Of a stretch of 64,000 nucleotides of DNA, positions 10,870 to 22,700 are shown in pieces. The position numbers were made by a program, and so were the translations under genes. Source of the DNA: Plantago major (taxonomy: Eukaryota > Streptophyta > Magnoliopsida > Lamiales > Plantaginaceae); the NCBI GenBank assembly GCA_026545765.1, contig CM048841.1, forward strand, positions 69,314,217 to 69,378,216. Reading direction: 5' to 3'. The notes beneath the pieces are model-generated. The model was not told where the DNA came from. It did no database searches and worked only from the letters and a program-made list of their open reading frames with translations. The number at the start of each line of letters is the position of its first letter. Position 1 is the first letter of the stretch.

Positions 10870-12095
10870 CAAAAAAAAATCATCGTAACTTTTAAATTAT
10901 GTTTGTAGAATAATAAATTTTGTGTGTGGTGGGGGACCACGTACCACCTCAGGGGTTGTTCAACCCCATTAACTGCGTCGTAAACTTTTGTATTTTATTT
11001 TGGTTCGGATTTGAGTATAAGTTAGTAATTAACGTGTTAGGTACATGTAGATGACCCGATATAAAACTATCATATCCCTTTCAAAGCATATACGTACGTC
11101 ATGATGAGTCGTATTTTACATTTTCTATAGTTACCATAAACAAAGATCCAATGATATAGTATTGGATGAAGAAGGACTCCACACAAACACCACGGCCAGT
11201 TGTTTGTAAGGAATTTTTACTGTCTTATTTTATGATTAATTTGTTTCTCATTAAAAGCAAACTATACCGTGGCATCGCCACGGGTTCGGGGTGGGGGAGG
11301 GGGCACCCCAGAGTTTGTTAGGAGCCAACCATGTTAACTGCGTTCTACACTTTTGTATTTTATTTTGGTTCGGATTGGAGTATAAGTTATAAATTAACGT
11401 CTTAGCTACGGGAGGACTCGATATAAAATATTATATATTATCAACCCGTCGAGTCCTGAACGGGTTCGGGTTATACCCCTTTCAAAATATATACATCATG
11501 ATGAGTTGTATTTTACATTTTCTATAGTTAACATAAATCCAATGACATATTATTGGACGAAGAAGGACTCCAGACAAACACCACGACCAACGTTGTTTAA
11601 TTTTTACTATCTTATTTTATCGATTAATTAATTTATCATTAAAAGCAAACTATATCGTGGCATCGCCACAGGTTCGGGGCGGGTGGAGGGGGCACCCCGG
11701 GGTTGTTGGAAACCAACCATGTTAACTGCATTATACACTTTTGTATTTTATTTTGGTTCGGATTGGAGTATAAGTTATTAATTAACGTATTAGCTACGGG
11801 GAGGACCCGATATAAAATACTATATGTTATCAACCCGTCGAGTCCTGAATGGGTTCGGGTTGGGTCCTACCCTTTCAAAGCATATATGTTATGATGAGTC
11901 GTATTTTACATTTTCTATAGTTATAAGGCACAGTGATATAGTATTTGACGAAGGACTACACACTGACACCACGACCAACGTTGTTTACAAGGAATTTTAA
12001 CTATCTTATTTTCTCGATTAATTTATTTTATGCTCATATTTTTATTTATTATTAAAAGTAAACTATATCGTGGCATCGCCACGGGTTAGTACTAG
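10870..12095. repeat. Three tandem units, each ending in a Helitron-type hairpin
   Basis: Units end near 11283, 11671 and 12095 (hairpins at 11269, 11657 and 12070, spacing 388 and 413). Each carries GGTTCGGATT..AGTATAAGTTA, GATGAGTCGTATTTTACAT, and AAACTATA.CGTGGCATCGCC. Only the last has the CTAG end. A related hairpin with one changed base lies at 8979. Confidence 0.75.
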
Positions 12096-12289
12096 TATAG
12101 TAATAAAGCTTGATTGGCTTATTTGGTTTACGATTGCATATGTTTTATACTATTGTTATGATTTGTGTGTTCAATTATGTTAATTAAACAAGCTAAATAA
12201 TTAATGACATGATTTATGCAGCTAAAAGTAACTCTGGGAATGTTTTATCAAATAAGGAAACTGGACATTTATTTTGGACAAAAGTAATA

Positions 12290-12527
12290 CTTCCTCCATT
12301 TCAGAAAAAATGTTACATTTCTTATTATCGGTCATTTAATAAGTTTGACAATTCTTTCTTCACGATATTAATAAATAAATTAATAAAATTATATAATAAA
12401 AATTTAGTAATTAAATTTTCATTATATGATTTTATTAAATTATTTACTATTATCGTTTATGAAGAATTTCAGCTAAACTCAAACGATCAATGCTCAAATC
12501 AGAATAATTTATGTGAAATGGAGGGAG
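12290..12527. mobile_element. Stowaway-type MITE
   Basis: Ends CTTCCTCCATTTC and GAAATGGAGGGAG, with TA at 12288-12289 and 12528-12529. The interior is very AT-rich with an imperfect foldback. It sits just upstream of the promoter region of the ACINUS-like gene. Confidence 0.8.
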
Positions 12528-12660
12528 TAGTTGTTTGAATGCAAAATGTGACCCCCATTTTTGGGGCTGTGCGGAGGGACTCGCACGGGTCGGCCGCCCT
12601 GATTCCATTCGAGAAAAAAGAAAGCGTCACTGAGTGTCTCAGTCACGCAAACACACCAAA

Positions 12661-13560
12661 CTATTTAAATAATAAGACACAGGAACGGAGCAGCACACTC
12701 AACTCAACTGCTCATATTTTTTGTGCTCTGCTCTGCTCTGCTCATATTACTCGCAAGCTGCAACAAGTCTTTTGATTTTGGTACGGATTTTTCTCCTCTT
12801 CAGAATGTGCCTGGCTGCCATTGTTATTTTGTGAGCGAACAATGTGTTTTTTTCATCTTGTTGCATATTTGTGATTGCTTATTCTCTTCGTTTTTTTTTT
12901 TTTTTTTTTTTTTTCATTTCGTTTAGCATAACTGCTTTCGTGTCTTCATCAACCTAGGGTTTCCGCTTTCCCTAATCGAAGCTTCTTCTCTGCAAATTCT
13001 GCTTTCTCTCGTTTCAGTAAATGTCAATTCCATGTTTTCTTCTATGTTTCACTGCAATAAACTCAAAATTCTCCTTGCGTAACTATATCATAACCTTCAA
13101 TTTTACGCGCTTCAAGTTTTCCACTCAGATTAGTTATTGAAGAGGTATTCATTGTCTGAGCTGCTTGCGTATTGGAGCATTTTTCTGAGTTGGAATGGCC
13201 TGTGTTTTTTGTTTGGTATATTCGTTTCTTCTGCTTAAATCTGTGTTGTAATGTTGCCATCTTCAACTTGTGAAATAGGATGATTCAATTACGGAATGTT
13301 GTATTATATTTTAGTTTCCACCGCCCTCTAGGATTGTGTGGGTTAGAATTTATGTGCTGTAATTGCATTACAAACTTACTGCTCTCTGGCATAACAACTT
13401 GCTCATTCATTTCGGTGCATTATTCACATTGATACTATGTTGTGTGCAGCTTTCTATGGGTTGTGCTAATCAATTTCGATTGTTTCTTTACTATGTATGT
13501 CACTTAACTTATGCTAATTCTTCTTGATGTTTCCAGAGTTAAATTTGTTAATTGATAAAC
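12661..13560 (+). promoter_or_regulatory. Promoter and 5' leader of the second ACINUS-like gene
   Basis: A TATA-like CTATTTAAATAA lies at about 12661. It is followed by a pyrimidine-rich leader with (CTCTG)n near 12725 and a 24-base T run near 12890. An acceptor (TTTCCAG) at 13530-13536 lies 24 bases before the ATG at 13561, which suggests an intron in the 5' UTR. The donor was not fixed. Confidence 0.5.
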
Positions 13561-16500
13561 ATGTCATCCCACTCATCCCCGGGTGATGTTCTTGATGATC
13601 GGGCACTGGATGCAAGCCAGCTGCCCACTGGTGCTCTTAAAGTAGATCTCATGAAGCGGTTGGATGAAATCGATTATGTTGAGCACGAAGCCAGTGAAAA
13701 AGAGAATGCTGATGATGGTTCAAGTAGTTCTACCCAATCAGAATCACCTCCTGAACAAGAAAGTATACAAGCTGTTGTCTCTGGAACCTCTGGGGGTGAG
13801 ATGGATACTGGGATGAACTTGGCTATAGGGGAAGGTAGTGAGCTTGTAAATGAGAGATTGATGGACAGAGGTATAGCTGTTGAAGTGGACTTAGTAAAGG
13901 AAACAGATACACTACCAGTGATTGTTGAAGATCCACTTGAAGAAAAAGATGTTGGAGAGCCAAGAAAAGTATCTAGTGGTGATAATGGTGGCAGAAGTCC
14001 TGAAATGGATGATGCTCTCAAGAATACTGATGATGGAGACTTAGATCCTCCAGAGAAGCCAAGTCTGGGTAGGAGTTCTGGGGATGATACCATAGAGGAG
14101 GACTCATTGGACAGTAAGCAAAAGGAATCTGACTGTGTTGAGCCTGCTGCAATCATTGATGATGGGAGAAAATCGGGAATATCTGGGGTGAAAGGAGAGG
14201 GTTTTGTCAGTGTTGGTGATGTAAAGTCTCTAGACACTGGAGCTCATAAGAATACCCTCCCATCTGCTAAAAGGAAGTTTGGTAAGTGGTTCACTGCCTG
14301 CTTTTTGTTGAGTGTGTATGAAATTTGAAATGGTCATTACTATTGTTGTTGCTGTTATTGCAGTTTTTTTTGTTCATTCAATAATAATAATTATTATTAT
14401 TTTTCTCCCAGTAATATCACACTGAATAGATCCATTTTCTTTCTGCTGTAGCTAAGATGCAAAATAATAAAGTCAAGTGCATTAGAAGATTATGGCCTCT
14501 AATGTGGCAAAGGAACAATTTCATTGTTTTTAAAATCACAAGTAGATTATATGCCAATGAAGCTAGTGTGTCAGTGTGACTATCTGTGACTGTGAGCAAT
14601 GCCATAAACAGAAACTGTATATTAAATCTTCCATGCCAACTTTTTCTTATAAACACACTCAAATATACATTTTTGTGTGTAGTATGGACAAGTTATTGGG
14701 ATTTCTATTTTAAATGTGATTCTGGATGAGGCTTGATATTATAAGCTTCTTCAAACTAAAATGTCATATGCTTGTTTCTGCCTTACGACTGTCGAAAGGG
14801 GCCATGAGTAATGGATGTTTCTCCATAGGTCCCTGCTTTACACTCATTTAATACTACATAATTCCAAATTGACAAGTAAACCCTTTTTGAAGTGTGGGCT
14901 TGTCACCGTAAGCTATCTAGATAGAGAACTCTTACATGTACATGCATGCATGCCATGTATTGTATATTACTTTTAAATGTTTGCTATGCATATTAGTATA
15001 AATAAATACTCCAATGTTTTCACATATAATTGGCATTTTGGAGGTCCAATCATGTGATAGCTCTAAAGTGGCTAGTCCTCTGTTTTAACATTGATGAGTT
15101 CTCCTTGTTAGCCACATTATGCCATGTCTGATTTTATTTTTCAAGTATTTTCATACTTCTGGTAGTCTTTTAAGCCAATTCGTGGTTCAAGGTGAAACAT
15201 GAACTGATATTTAACACATTACATTGGCACGATCGAAGATATACTTGTTTCATTTTGAAGCAATCTGCATCACCTCTTACCCTTGGTAATTTTCTGTTAC
15301 TACTCTGACATTCGGTGGCGTATGATGTTAAATATTACAGACAGGGAAGCAGTAGGGAACAATTATGCGCCAAAAGGAAAACGTTTACGTAGTGGTGCAG
15401 GAGGCCCCAAGATTTCTGAACCTCAAAGTGGAGCCGCTGTGGTTTCTACAACGCCTAATGAGTCATCTGGAACTGATTTCGTGCGCTTAGATGGATATAA
15501 CTATTTAGTGCCCGTGGGTAAGTCTTAATTTTTTCTTCCAGTATAAAATTGTTTCCAAGGTGAAACATGATACTAATATTTATCACATGGCATGATCAAA
15601 AATACAAGTGTTTCATTTTGAAGCAAGCTACATCACCTCTTACCCTTGGTAATTTTCTGTTACTGCTGGGACGTTTTGTGGCGTATGATGTTTAATATTA
15701 CAGACAGGAAAGCATTTATGAACAATTATGCGCCAAAAGGAAAACGTCGGCTTAGTGCAGTGGAAGGCTCCAAGAGTTCTGAACCTCAAAGTGGGGCTGT
15801 TGTGGGTTCTACGAGGCCTAATAATTCATCTCGATCTGTTTTTGGGCGCTTATCTGGATTTAACTCTTCAGGGCGCATAGGTGAGTTTTAAATCTTCTCT
15901 CAGTATAAAATTGTTGCCAATTTCGCCCATACTCTAAATTCTGCTCTGCATAATATTTCAGTTCCACCTCCGTCCGAGCGGCCGACTAATTCTCTCCGAA
16001 TTGATCGTTTTTTGCGTCCATTTACTTTAGAAGCAGTAATAAAACTTCTGGGGAAAACAGGCACCCTTACCAGCTTCTGGATGGATAGCATCAAAACTCA
16101 CTGCTATGTCTCTGTAAGTCTGGTTTGCTCTGGACACCTATTTTTGACTTTCTATTATTCTATTATAAATATATGCATGAAAATGTATACCAGTTGTCAC
16201 ATTGTGAATCTTTATGGTGGCCGTAAGAATCGTTTATAAAAAGTGCAGATTCTGCTTCTACTGAAAATTATCTGTAGAAGCTAATTCCGACTATTTCTGA
16301 GAAGCTAATTCCGACTATTTCTAAGAAGCTAATTCCGACTATTTCTGTAGAAGCTAATTATTAGTGAAGCTGCATAGCTGATGCACATGCCACCACTTTT
16401 CAATTTTTTCCCTTCTATTTTAGTTTACCAATTTATGGGCACCAATTAATGACTCGTTTTAGTCACTCTTCGCTACTTAATTTTCAGCACTTGATGGCTC

Positions 16501-16962
16501 TCATAGTTTGTTGCCTTATTACCTAAAAACTATTTGAATTTGCAGTATTCATCAGCTGAAGAAGCTGTAGCTACCCATAATGCTGTCAATAATCTCCAGT
16601 GGCCTCCAGATGTTGGACATTCATTGGTAGCAATTTTCGTTGATCCTGAGGAAGTTAAAATTCGTGCAGAGGGCTCTCCTGTGTCTCCTTCAGGCGATGC
16701 AATTCCTACCTCCTCGACTCAACATCATGCCAATGTGAGGCCTGGACCCACTGTGCAGGACCAAGCTTCGAGGCATCATCTTCCCCCACCACCACCACCA
16801 CCATACTCTCCAACAGAGCAGGTTAACGTATCCCCACCATCTCCACGTCAAGCTAGAATGGAGGATTTCTTCCTGAAAACCAGAGCTTCGCCTTCGATCT
16901 TCTATTTGCCATTGACTGATGAGCAAGTTGCAGAAAAGAAAAATCGAGATGTTGATGATTAG
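13561..16962 (+). CDS. ACINUS-like splicing-associated protein, complete, with duplicated exon
   Basis: Five coding exons join in frame: 13561-14281, 15341-15517, 15704-15880, 15962-16113 and 16546-16962, giving 547 residues. ACINUS proteins sit in the nuclear ASAP/exon-junction complexes and influence splicing (family knowledge). Residues about 8-35 match the start and end of a SAP domain (VLDDRALD...LKVDLMKRLDE), but the middle helix of about a dozen residues is missing. Residues 36-240 are acidic and low in complexity. Residues 241-299 and 300-358 are two copies of the same exon (DREAVGNNYAPKGKR and DRKAFMNNYAPKGKR). The RRM-like fold starts at about 370 (TNSLRIDRFLRPFTLEAV, TSFWMDSIKTHCYVS) and continues through NLQWP. 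The C-terminal RSB motif is at about 508-540 (ARMEDFFLKTRASPSIFYLP). The start is the first ATG of the frame after the 5' UTR acceptor. A partial paralogue ends at 614. Confidence 0.88.
15188..15910 (+). repeat. Tandem duplication of an exon with its flanking intron sequence
   Basis: Two adjacent units of about 363 bases (15188-15555 and 15556-15910) each carry the end of an intron (TCACCTCTTACCCTTGGTAA), a 177-base exon and the start of the next intron (TATAAAATTGTT.CCA). Both exons are 59 codons, phase 1 at both ends, so the copy kept the frame. Intron parts are almost as similar as exon parts. Confidence 0.9.
16277..16365. repeat. 24-base tandem repeat in the last intron of the ACINUS-like gene
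   Basis: GAAGCTAATTCCGACTATTT starts at 16277, 16301 and 16325, with a partial fourth copy at 16350. Confidence 0.9.
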
Positions 16963-17838
16963 GCATTGGCCTACGTTCTTAGTGCAGATGCGTCGATTGG
17001 CTAGTGAGAAAGGTAACTGTTAGATTTGTATAATAATTGCATCTTTGCAGGTATTCATTCAGTGTAGGAAAGTTCCTGGTTAGGAGGTGGTATTGGTGCT
17101 GGTTCGAAGATGCATTTTCCTTAAGTTGAAGATGAGAATGTTGGAATGTGTAACAAATGATCCATCATCAGGGTTGGGTTTTGTCTTTTGGAGGAGATTT
17201 GTTGTTTCCTTGGGCGGCGTTATTAACTGTACATACCGATCTAGCCCTAGAAATGGCTGATGTTTGGTGCACTTAAAACTTGTCCAGTACATTTTGTATT
17301 TGATCATCATTTCATTTCATTTCAGTCGTAGGCTGTTTTGCAGCGTAGTAGTATGGAACTCTTAAATCTGTGTTTGTAAGCATCGTTCGGCTAACTCTCC
17401 TTTTTGGTTAGCTTGCTGCCTATACCAAGAGTGAATCTGAGGTCGTCTATTATAGTTTCCTGCTAACTTTTAATAGTAGAACTTCTCTGCTATAAAAGCT
17501 TAAGGGCAATGTCAATACATTCATTCTAGTTGATAGTCCTATATATGAAACACTCGTAAGATGAAGCAAATAATAAGATTGCGATTTTTGGGAGGAGCTC
17601 ATTAATAAGAACAGGTACTATTTGCGTAGATCTGGCTGGTCTATGGACTATGATAAGTTGATAACCTTGTTGATATAGAAATGTACCAACACGATGAAGC
17701 ATTTGCTTCTCTTCTGTTCTAGGTGTAGTTTGTTAGTTTAGGTATGCATATGAGATTCTTAGAAAAGATGGTTAGGTATGGACAAGTTATCATAAGTATG
17801 AGCATCTGTAGTAATTTAGTATACAAATTACAAAATTG
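16963..17838. other. 3' UTR of the ACINUS-like gene, then spacer
   Basis: The first 100-300 bases are probably 3' UTR by their similarity to 615-800. After that no gene was recognised. Confidence 0.5.
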
Positions 17839-17840
17839 TA

Positions 17841-18100
17841 CTCCTCTGTCACGGAAATAGCTTTCCATTTACTTTTTGGGTGGAGAAAATAAGGTATATA
17901 TTAATTTTGAATAAAATAGTACTAGTGGGTCCCTCAAATTGATTTTTGAAGTTGAAAGTTAAATAAAATAAAGTTAGGTTTACTTTTGAGTATATTTAAT
18001 GTTAAAGTTAGGTGAATTGTTACCAAAAAAATGGAATAGGAAGTTTTGTTTGGGACACCAAAAATGGTAAAATGGGAAGCTATTCCCGGGACGGAGGAAG
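17841..18100. mobile_element. Stowaway-type MITE
   Basis: The left end CTCCTCTGTCACGGAAATAG pairs with the right end CTATTCCCGGGACGGAGGAAG apart from a few bases. TA lies at 17839-17840 and 18101-18102. Confidence 0.85.
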
Positions 18101-18189
18101 TAAGTAATAACTATTATCTGATATTTGCAGTGACTTCTACAAGTATTTACAGGATGCAACTTTAGAAACAGATAAAGAGTAACTAAGCC

Positions 18190-18345
18190 AAATAACTACA
18201 TCACTTCGCCTCAACAAAACTGAACAGAACAAAACTGAATTTATTTATAGTATAAAAAACAACTAAGCAGAATTGAATTGGATGAATCCGAACTAAACTA
18301 AAATGAAATTAATAAGTTTTCAGATAAATAAAAACATAGCCTAAG
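18190..18345. mobile_element. Degraded copy of the MITE at 1893-2060
   Basis: It shares TTTAT.TATAGTATAAAAAAC, CTAAGCA.AATTGAA and AATAAGTTTTCAGATAAA with the first copy. The terminal repeats are eroded. Confidence 0.65.
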
Positions 18346-19240
18346 TATCTTCAAGAATTATTATGGGACAAAAATAGACCGATAACATTACATTTATAAC
18401 TAGAATATTAGATAGATTTTTTTTTTATATATATACACATGTTTACTCACAGTCATTATTAGATAAATTATCTGGTGACCGACTTATGTTATTAATAAAA
18501 TCATACTACATGTTAACAAAATGAGTTTTTCGTAATATGAAAAAGACTTCAATGCTGAAAACATAGACGTTTTAATTAATAAGATTAATGATTAGCAACA
18601 TAAGTCGCTTTCTAAATAAATTATCTAGAGATTGTCAGACTTACTCTACACATAAAATATTATTGATATTCTTTAAACAAAAAATTTAGTGGGAGACCGT
18701 TTATACTTAATTTAAAAGAGACAGTAGGTTAAGAAAAAATCGATATTTTTCATCAAAACGTCTATGTTCTTAATAAAATGCGTTCTTTAATTTATGAAAA
18801 AACGAAAACGTTGTTAAATGAACACCTTACGTTCTACTTAAGTGATATTCCTACGGTTTTTAGTTCTTCATCTTTATATTTATTGTAGACAATCTTACAA
18901 AATATTTACTCTATTTAAAATATTATAATTATTCTTTAAAAATCAGTTTGTATCTCAGGTCCCTCAATAATGCAGATCAGTTTCAAAAGTTTGTATTAAA
19001 TCTGAATATAACAATATTTACTATTTAGAAAAATATTATAAAAGTGAAATGGGAAAGTCTTCATTTTAATAAAAAATAACTAAAATCCGAAAATACTTCA
19101 ACATATCATTACCAACTTTTCCATGTATTTATTTATATATATAGTAGTCAAAATAAGATTTATTACAGTAGTCCGTCAAATCATATAAATTGGTACTACC
19201 AAAAAAAATAAAATAAAAATGATATGATACTACTAGTGTG
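18346..19240. other. AT-rich spacer
   Basis: No gene or well-bounded element was seen. Confidence 0.45.
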
Positions 19241-19244
19241 TGTT

Positions 19245-19767
19245 AGGTTCGTAGCAATTTGAGCAGAAGACTCGTCTCCACTGTAAAATGGCAAAATCCA
19301 TCTGACTAGAAAGAAGACATACATAACCGAAACAAACTGGCTCACAGAACAAACCACTTTCTGGTTCTATTCTTCTACCTCTAATTTCTCCCTTTTGCTG
19401 TTTTGCAATCACTTTTTCTTTCCCTCTCTCTACATCTTGTTCAAATATCTTTTCTTCAACAATTTCTTCCTTCTAGGGTTTTTCGATTGCTTACTTTACT
19501 TCTTGATTCAATCTGTATTTCTTGATCCAATCTTTTATTCTTCAGCAACCCTTCTTGTCCAATTTTGTCATAGGGCAACTTATTAACTTTTTGCCTATAT
19601 GATTTCTTTTTTTTACCTGCTGCATTTGGTAATTGCTTTGCAGATTTAGCCCCCTTGTGAACAATTGGGCCTTTTTCTTCTTTCAATTCATTTTTTATTG
19701 TGTGCGCGGCAATAAAAATTGTTTCTTTAAGTTATTAAAAGTGGTGTCAGTTGATTGGTGTGGTGAT
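19245..19767 (+). promoter_or_regulatory. Upstream and 5' leader region of the CID-domain gene
   Basis: A pyrimidine-rich leader (CTCTAATTTCTCCC..., TTTCTTTCCCTCTCTC) lies at about 19375-19560. TTTGCAG at about 19637-19643 and GTGTCAG at 19744-19750 could be acceptors of a 5' UTR intron. No clear TATA box was found. Confidence 0.35.
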
Positions 19768-22700
19768 ATGAATAGTGCATTCGATGAACGGATACTCCAA
19801 GACAAGCTCTCCAAGCTCAATAGCACACAGCAGTGCATCGAAAGTATCCTACATTTATCTCATATTGTTGTTTTTCTAATATCAAAAGTAATTACTGTTA
19901 TAGTGTTGTGCAGTTCTTATAGTTTGTTTTTGTTAAAGAAAATAAGAAATGCAGGTACTTTGTCTATATATATGTGTTAGACAGTGTGGAAAACTGTTAC
20001 TGATGGTGTTTCCTTTTTTATGGTTTCCACCGATTCTATTTGAGTTCGCATTCTGGTTTAGAAAATCTCAATAGCTGAGAGCTAGTGAGCAACTAATACA
20101 TCTTAAAATACTACTTACCGACACTATGATCTAGTGTTTCTTTGTAATCCATAAGTTGGATATGTTGAATGTCTACATTCCCATTTCTTGCTGTTCATCA
20201 TTTAGGCACTGGCGTAATTTTGTTTCTACAACTAATATGGGCTGAGATGTGGCATAACACTAATAAAAACTAGACTTGCTAACATGATTTCATCTATTTC
20301 TTATTAGGAATTTCATTGGTTTAATGATCTGTGTTCATTTGTTGATTCTGAGTTAGATTTTCTCTCTCGTGGAACGAAATCATCTGAAGTTTAAATGGTC
20401 CTTTGTATTTTACTCCTTATTTTATGAATCTTTGATATTTAAACTACGTCATAAGTTTTGTCTTTCTGCTCCATACGTATAACATCAATATAAATACTAC
20501 AGGATGGTTCAGTGAAGTTGCATGTCACCTGTGAATATTCTACTGGTACTGGGTGTCGATCGAAATGAAATGTGAAAATTTTACTGAGATTTAGCATGTA
20601 GTCTATATGTGGTTTAGAGAGTAATCTTTCATGTCATGATGAGAATAAGTATTTATAACACTTGCTTTCACCTTGACTCTGAATATAGCTCTATCACACT
20701 GGTGCATTTTTCACCGTGGCAAAGCAGAGCAAGTTGTTGCAACATGGGATAAACAATTCCGTAGTTCAGAGATGGTTCTGAAAGTACCTCTTCTTTATCT
20801 GGCAAATGATATTCTGCAAAACAGCAAGCGTAATGGAAATGAGTTCGTGACAGAGTTTTGGAAGATTCTTCCTTCTGCACTTAAGGAGGTAGTAAAGACA
20901 GAGGATGAGCGTGGAAAGAAAGCCGTATCTAGATTGGTGAGCTACTCTATCTTTTTTTTTCCTTTCAATGTGTATGTCAATGCTTCCACGTCATTCTGAC
21001 TGATGACTTGTAAAATGAAAAACATCTTATCGAATATATTGGCCAAATGCAAGGCAGCGAATTATTGTGAATAATGAGTGGTTTTGCTGATGGATGATAT
21101 ATGCTGCCATGCATTTCATCTATGGATTTGCTTGATGACGGATGTTGTGATGTCATCGTTTCATTTCTATTCAAATGTGATTCGATTTCGGCGTGATTGG
21201 TTCACGTCCTACGACATCATCGATTCATGTGAATGCTGCCTAACCATTGATTCACATGTATGTTCACAGTTGTACTTGTTTGAGAAATACTCTTTTGGGT
21301 GGACTGAGTTGATGGCATTTCATCACTCTTGCCTGGTCTAATTTAACCTCTGTTATGTTTCAGTTGAAAATATCACTCTCCCACCCTTAAACTTGCGATG
21401 TTTGAACAGTAGAAAGGACACCAATTGATGTTTGTAACTGCATTATTCTCACACCTGTCGTTATTTGCCCAATGACACTAATATACACATGGTGTATTAA
21501 CAAATTTTGACATGTATTCAAGTTGGTATTGATTGTTTAAAATTGCATAATAGTTGCATCCTCTTATTTATAGGTTGAAATATGGGAACAGAGGAAGGTT
21601 TTTGGTTCCCATGCTCAAAGTCTTAAAGATGTAATGCTTGGAGAGGAATTACCTCCGGCATTGGAGTTTGGGAAGAAGCGCTCTCGTTCCGTCAAAATAG
21701 TTAAAAGGGATTCAAGATCTATAAGGACGGTGAGTCTAATCAATTTCGTAGTAGTGCTCCGTTAGCTCATGGTGACATGTTTTCTAAGTAGTCTTCTTGT
21801 CAACAATCTAGAAATTGAGCATCGGGGGCACGGAGGAAAAAATAGTGTCAGCTTACCACTTGGTTCAGAGCGAACGTATCAGTGAAGATGGAAGTATAAG
21901 CACATGCAAATCTTCACTTCAACGTCTGAAAAAGATGGGAAAAGAGGTTGACCTGGCTTTAACAAAAGGTAAGCTGGTTGCTCATTGCATCTGTGTTAGA
22001 AGTCATTTGATATTAGTTGACAGACTTTGAAGTACACAGTTGTAATAAAGTCGAAATTCATATCCGCAGTAAAAGATCCATCACGCAAGACCCTAGCCAA
22101 TGAATTGGAGGAGCAAGAAAATCTATTAAAACAATGTGTTGACAAACTTAAAGTTGTTGAGGCAAACAGAGTTGCACTTGTATCTCAGTTGCGCGACGCA
22201 CTTAATGAACAGGTACTTCTCCATTGTTTGCAAGTTAGCTTCTGTTTTCTAGGTTGTTGATTTCTATTTTCTGCAGTAGCCATATTCCTCTCATTGATTT
22301 TGTATTTTCTGCAGGAATCTGAACTGGAGAGTGTTCGGACTCAGATACAGGTTTGTGCCATGAAAAATTAATTTGTTTGTTTCTTGTGTTGCATTCTATT
22401 TCCTTTCCTAGAATATTGAAGATAGTATCATTGTTATATTGTTAGACATTTTATGTTTTGAGTTTTGACTTTAGAAAAGTTGTAGTTATGTGGTCATGCT
22501 CTTTCACTAAAATTAACTCGCTGCTAAAAGAGTTCTCAATACTATTTTGAATTGATGTTATCAGTTCAAGTGGGATACATGATGTTCAGAATCTGGATTA
22601 GAAGAATGAGGTTTTGGCATGCAGGCAAAACTATTAAAACTCTTATCATGTAATGTGTAATTGATATGCTAGAAAGGCGGCTTCATTTCATGTTTGTTTT

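Larger units (their letters stand above)
7849..12095 (+). mobile_element. Helitron-like element (candidate) with nested insertions
   Basis: The proposed 3' end at 12095 shows the Helitron signature: a GTGGC-ATC-GCCAC hairpin (12070-12082), then GGGTTAGTA and the terminal CTAG, followed by T. The proposed 5' end starts TC at 7849 after an A, which fits insertion between A and T without a target duplication. Inside are an RNase H-like pseudogene, an hAT-type MITE (8264-8807), a solo Copia LTR (9310-10845) and three tandem Helitron-type 3' units. The 3' end is well supported. The 5' end is my best guess, and internal 3' ends mean this could be several truncated elements in a row. Confidence 0.5.

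Noticed and set aside
12209..12538. 109-codon open frame
   Set aside because: Lies mostly within a Stowaway MITE; random AT-rich coding potential.
12539..12775. Open frame upstream of the ACINUS-like gene
   Set aside because: Lies over the promoter and the start of the leader with a TATA-like site inside; no recognisable protein.
13674..14237. 187-codon open frame antisense to the first ACINUS-like exon
   Set aside because: Mirror of an acidic low-complexity exon; the sense frame splices perfectly to known family domains.
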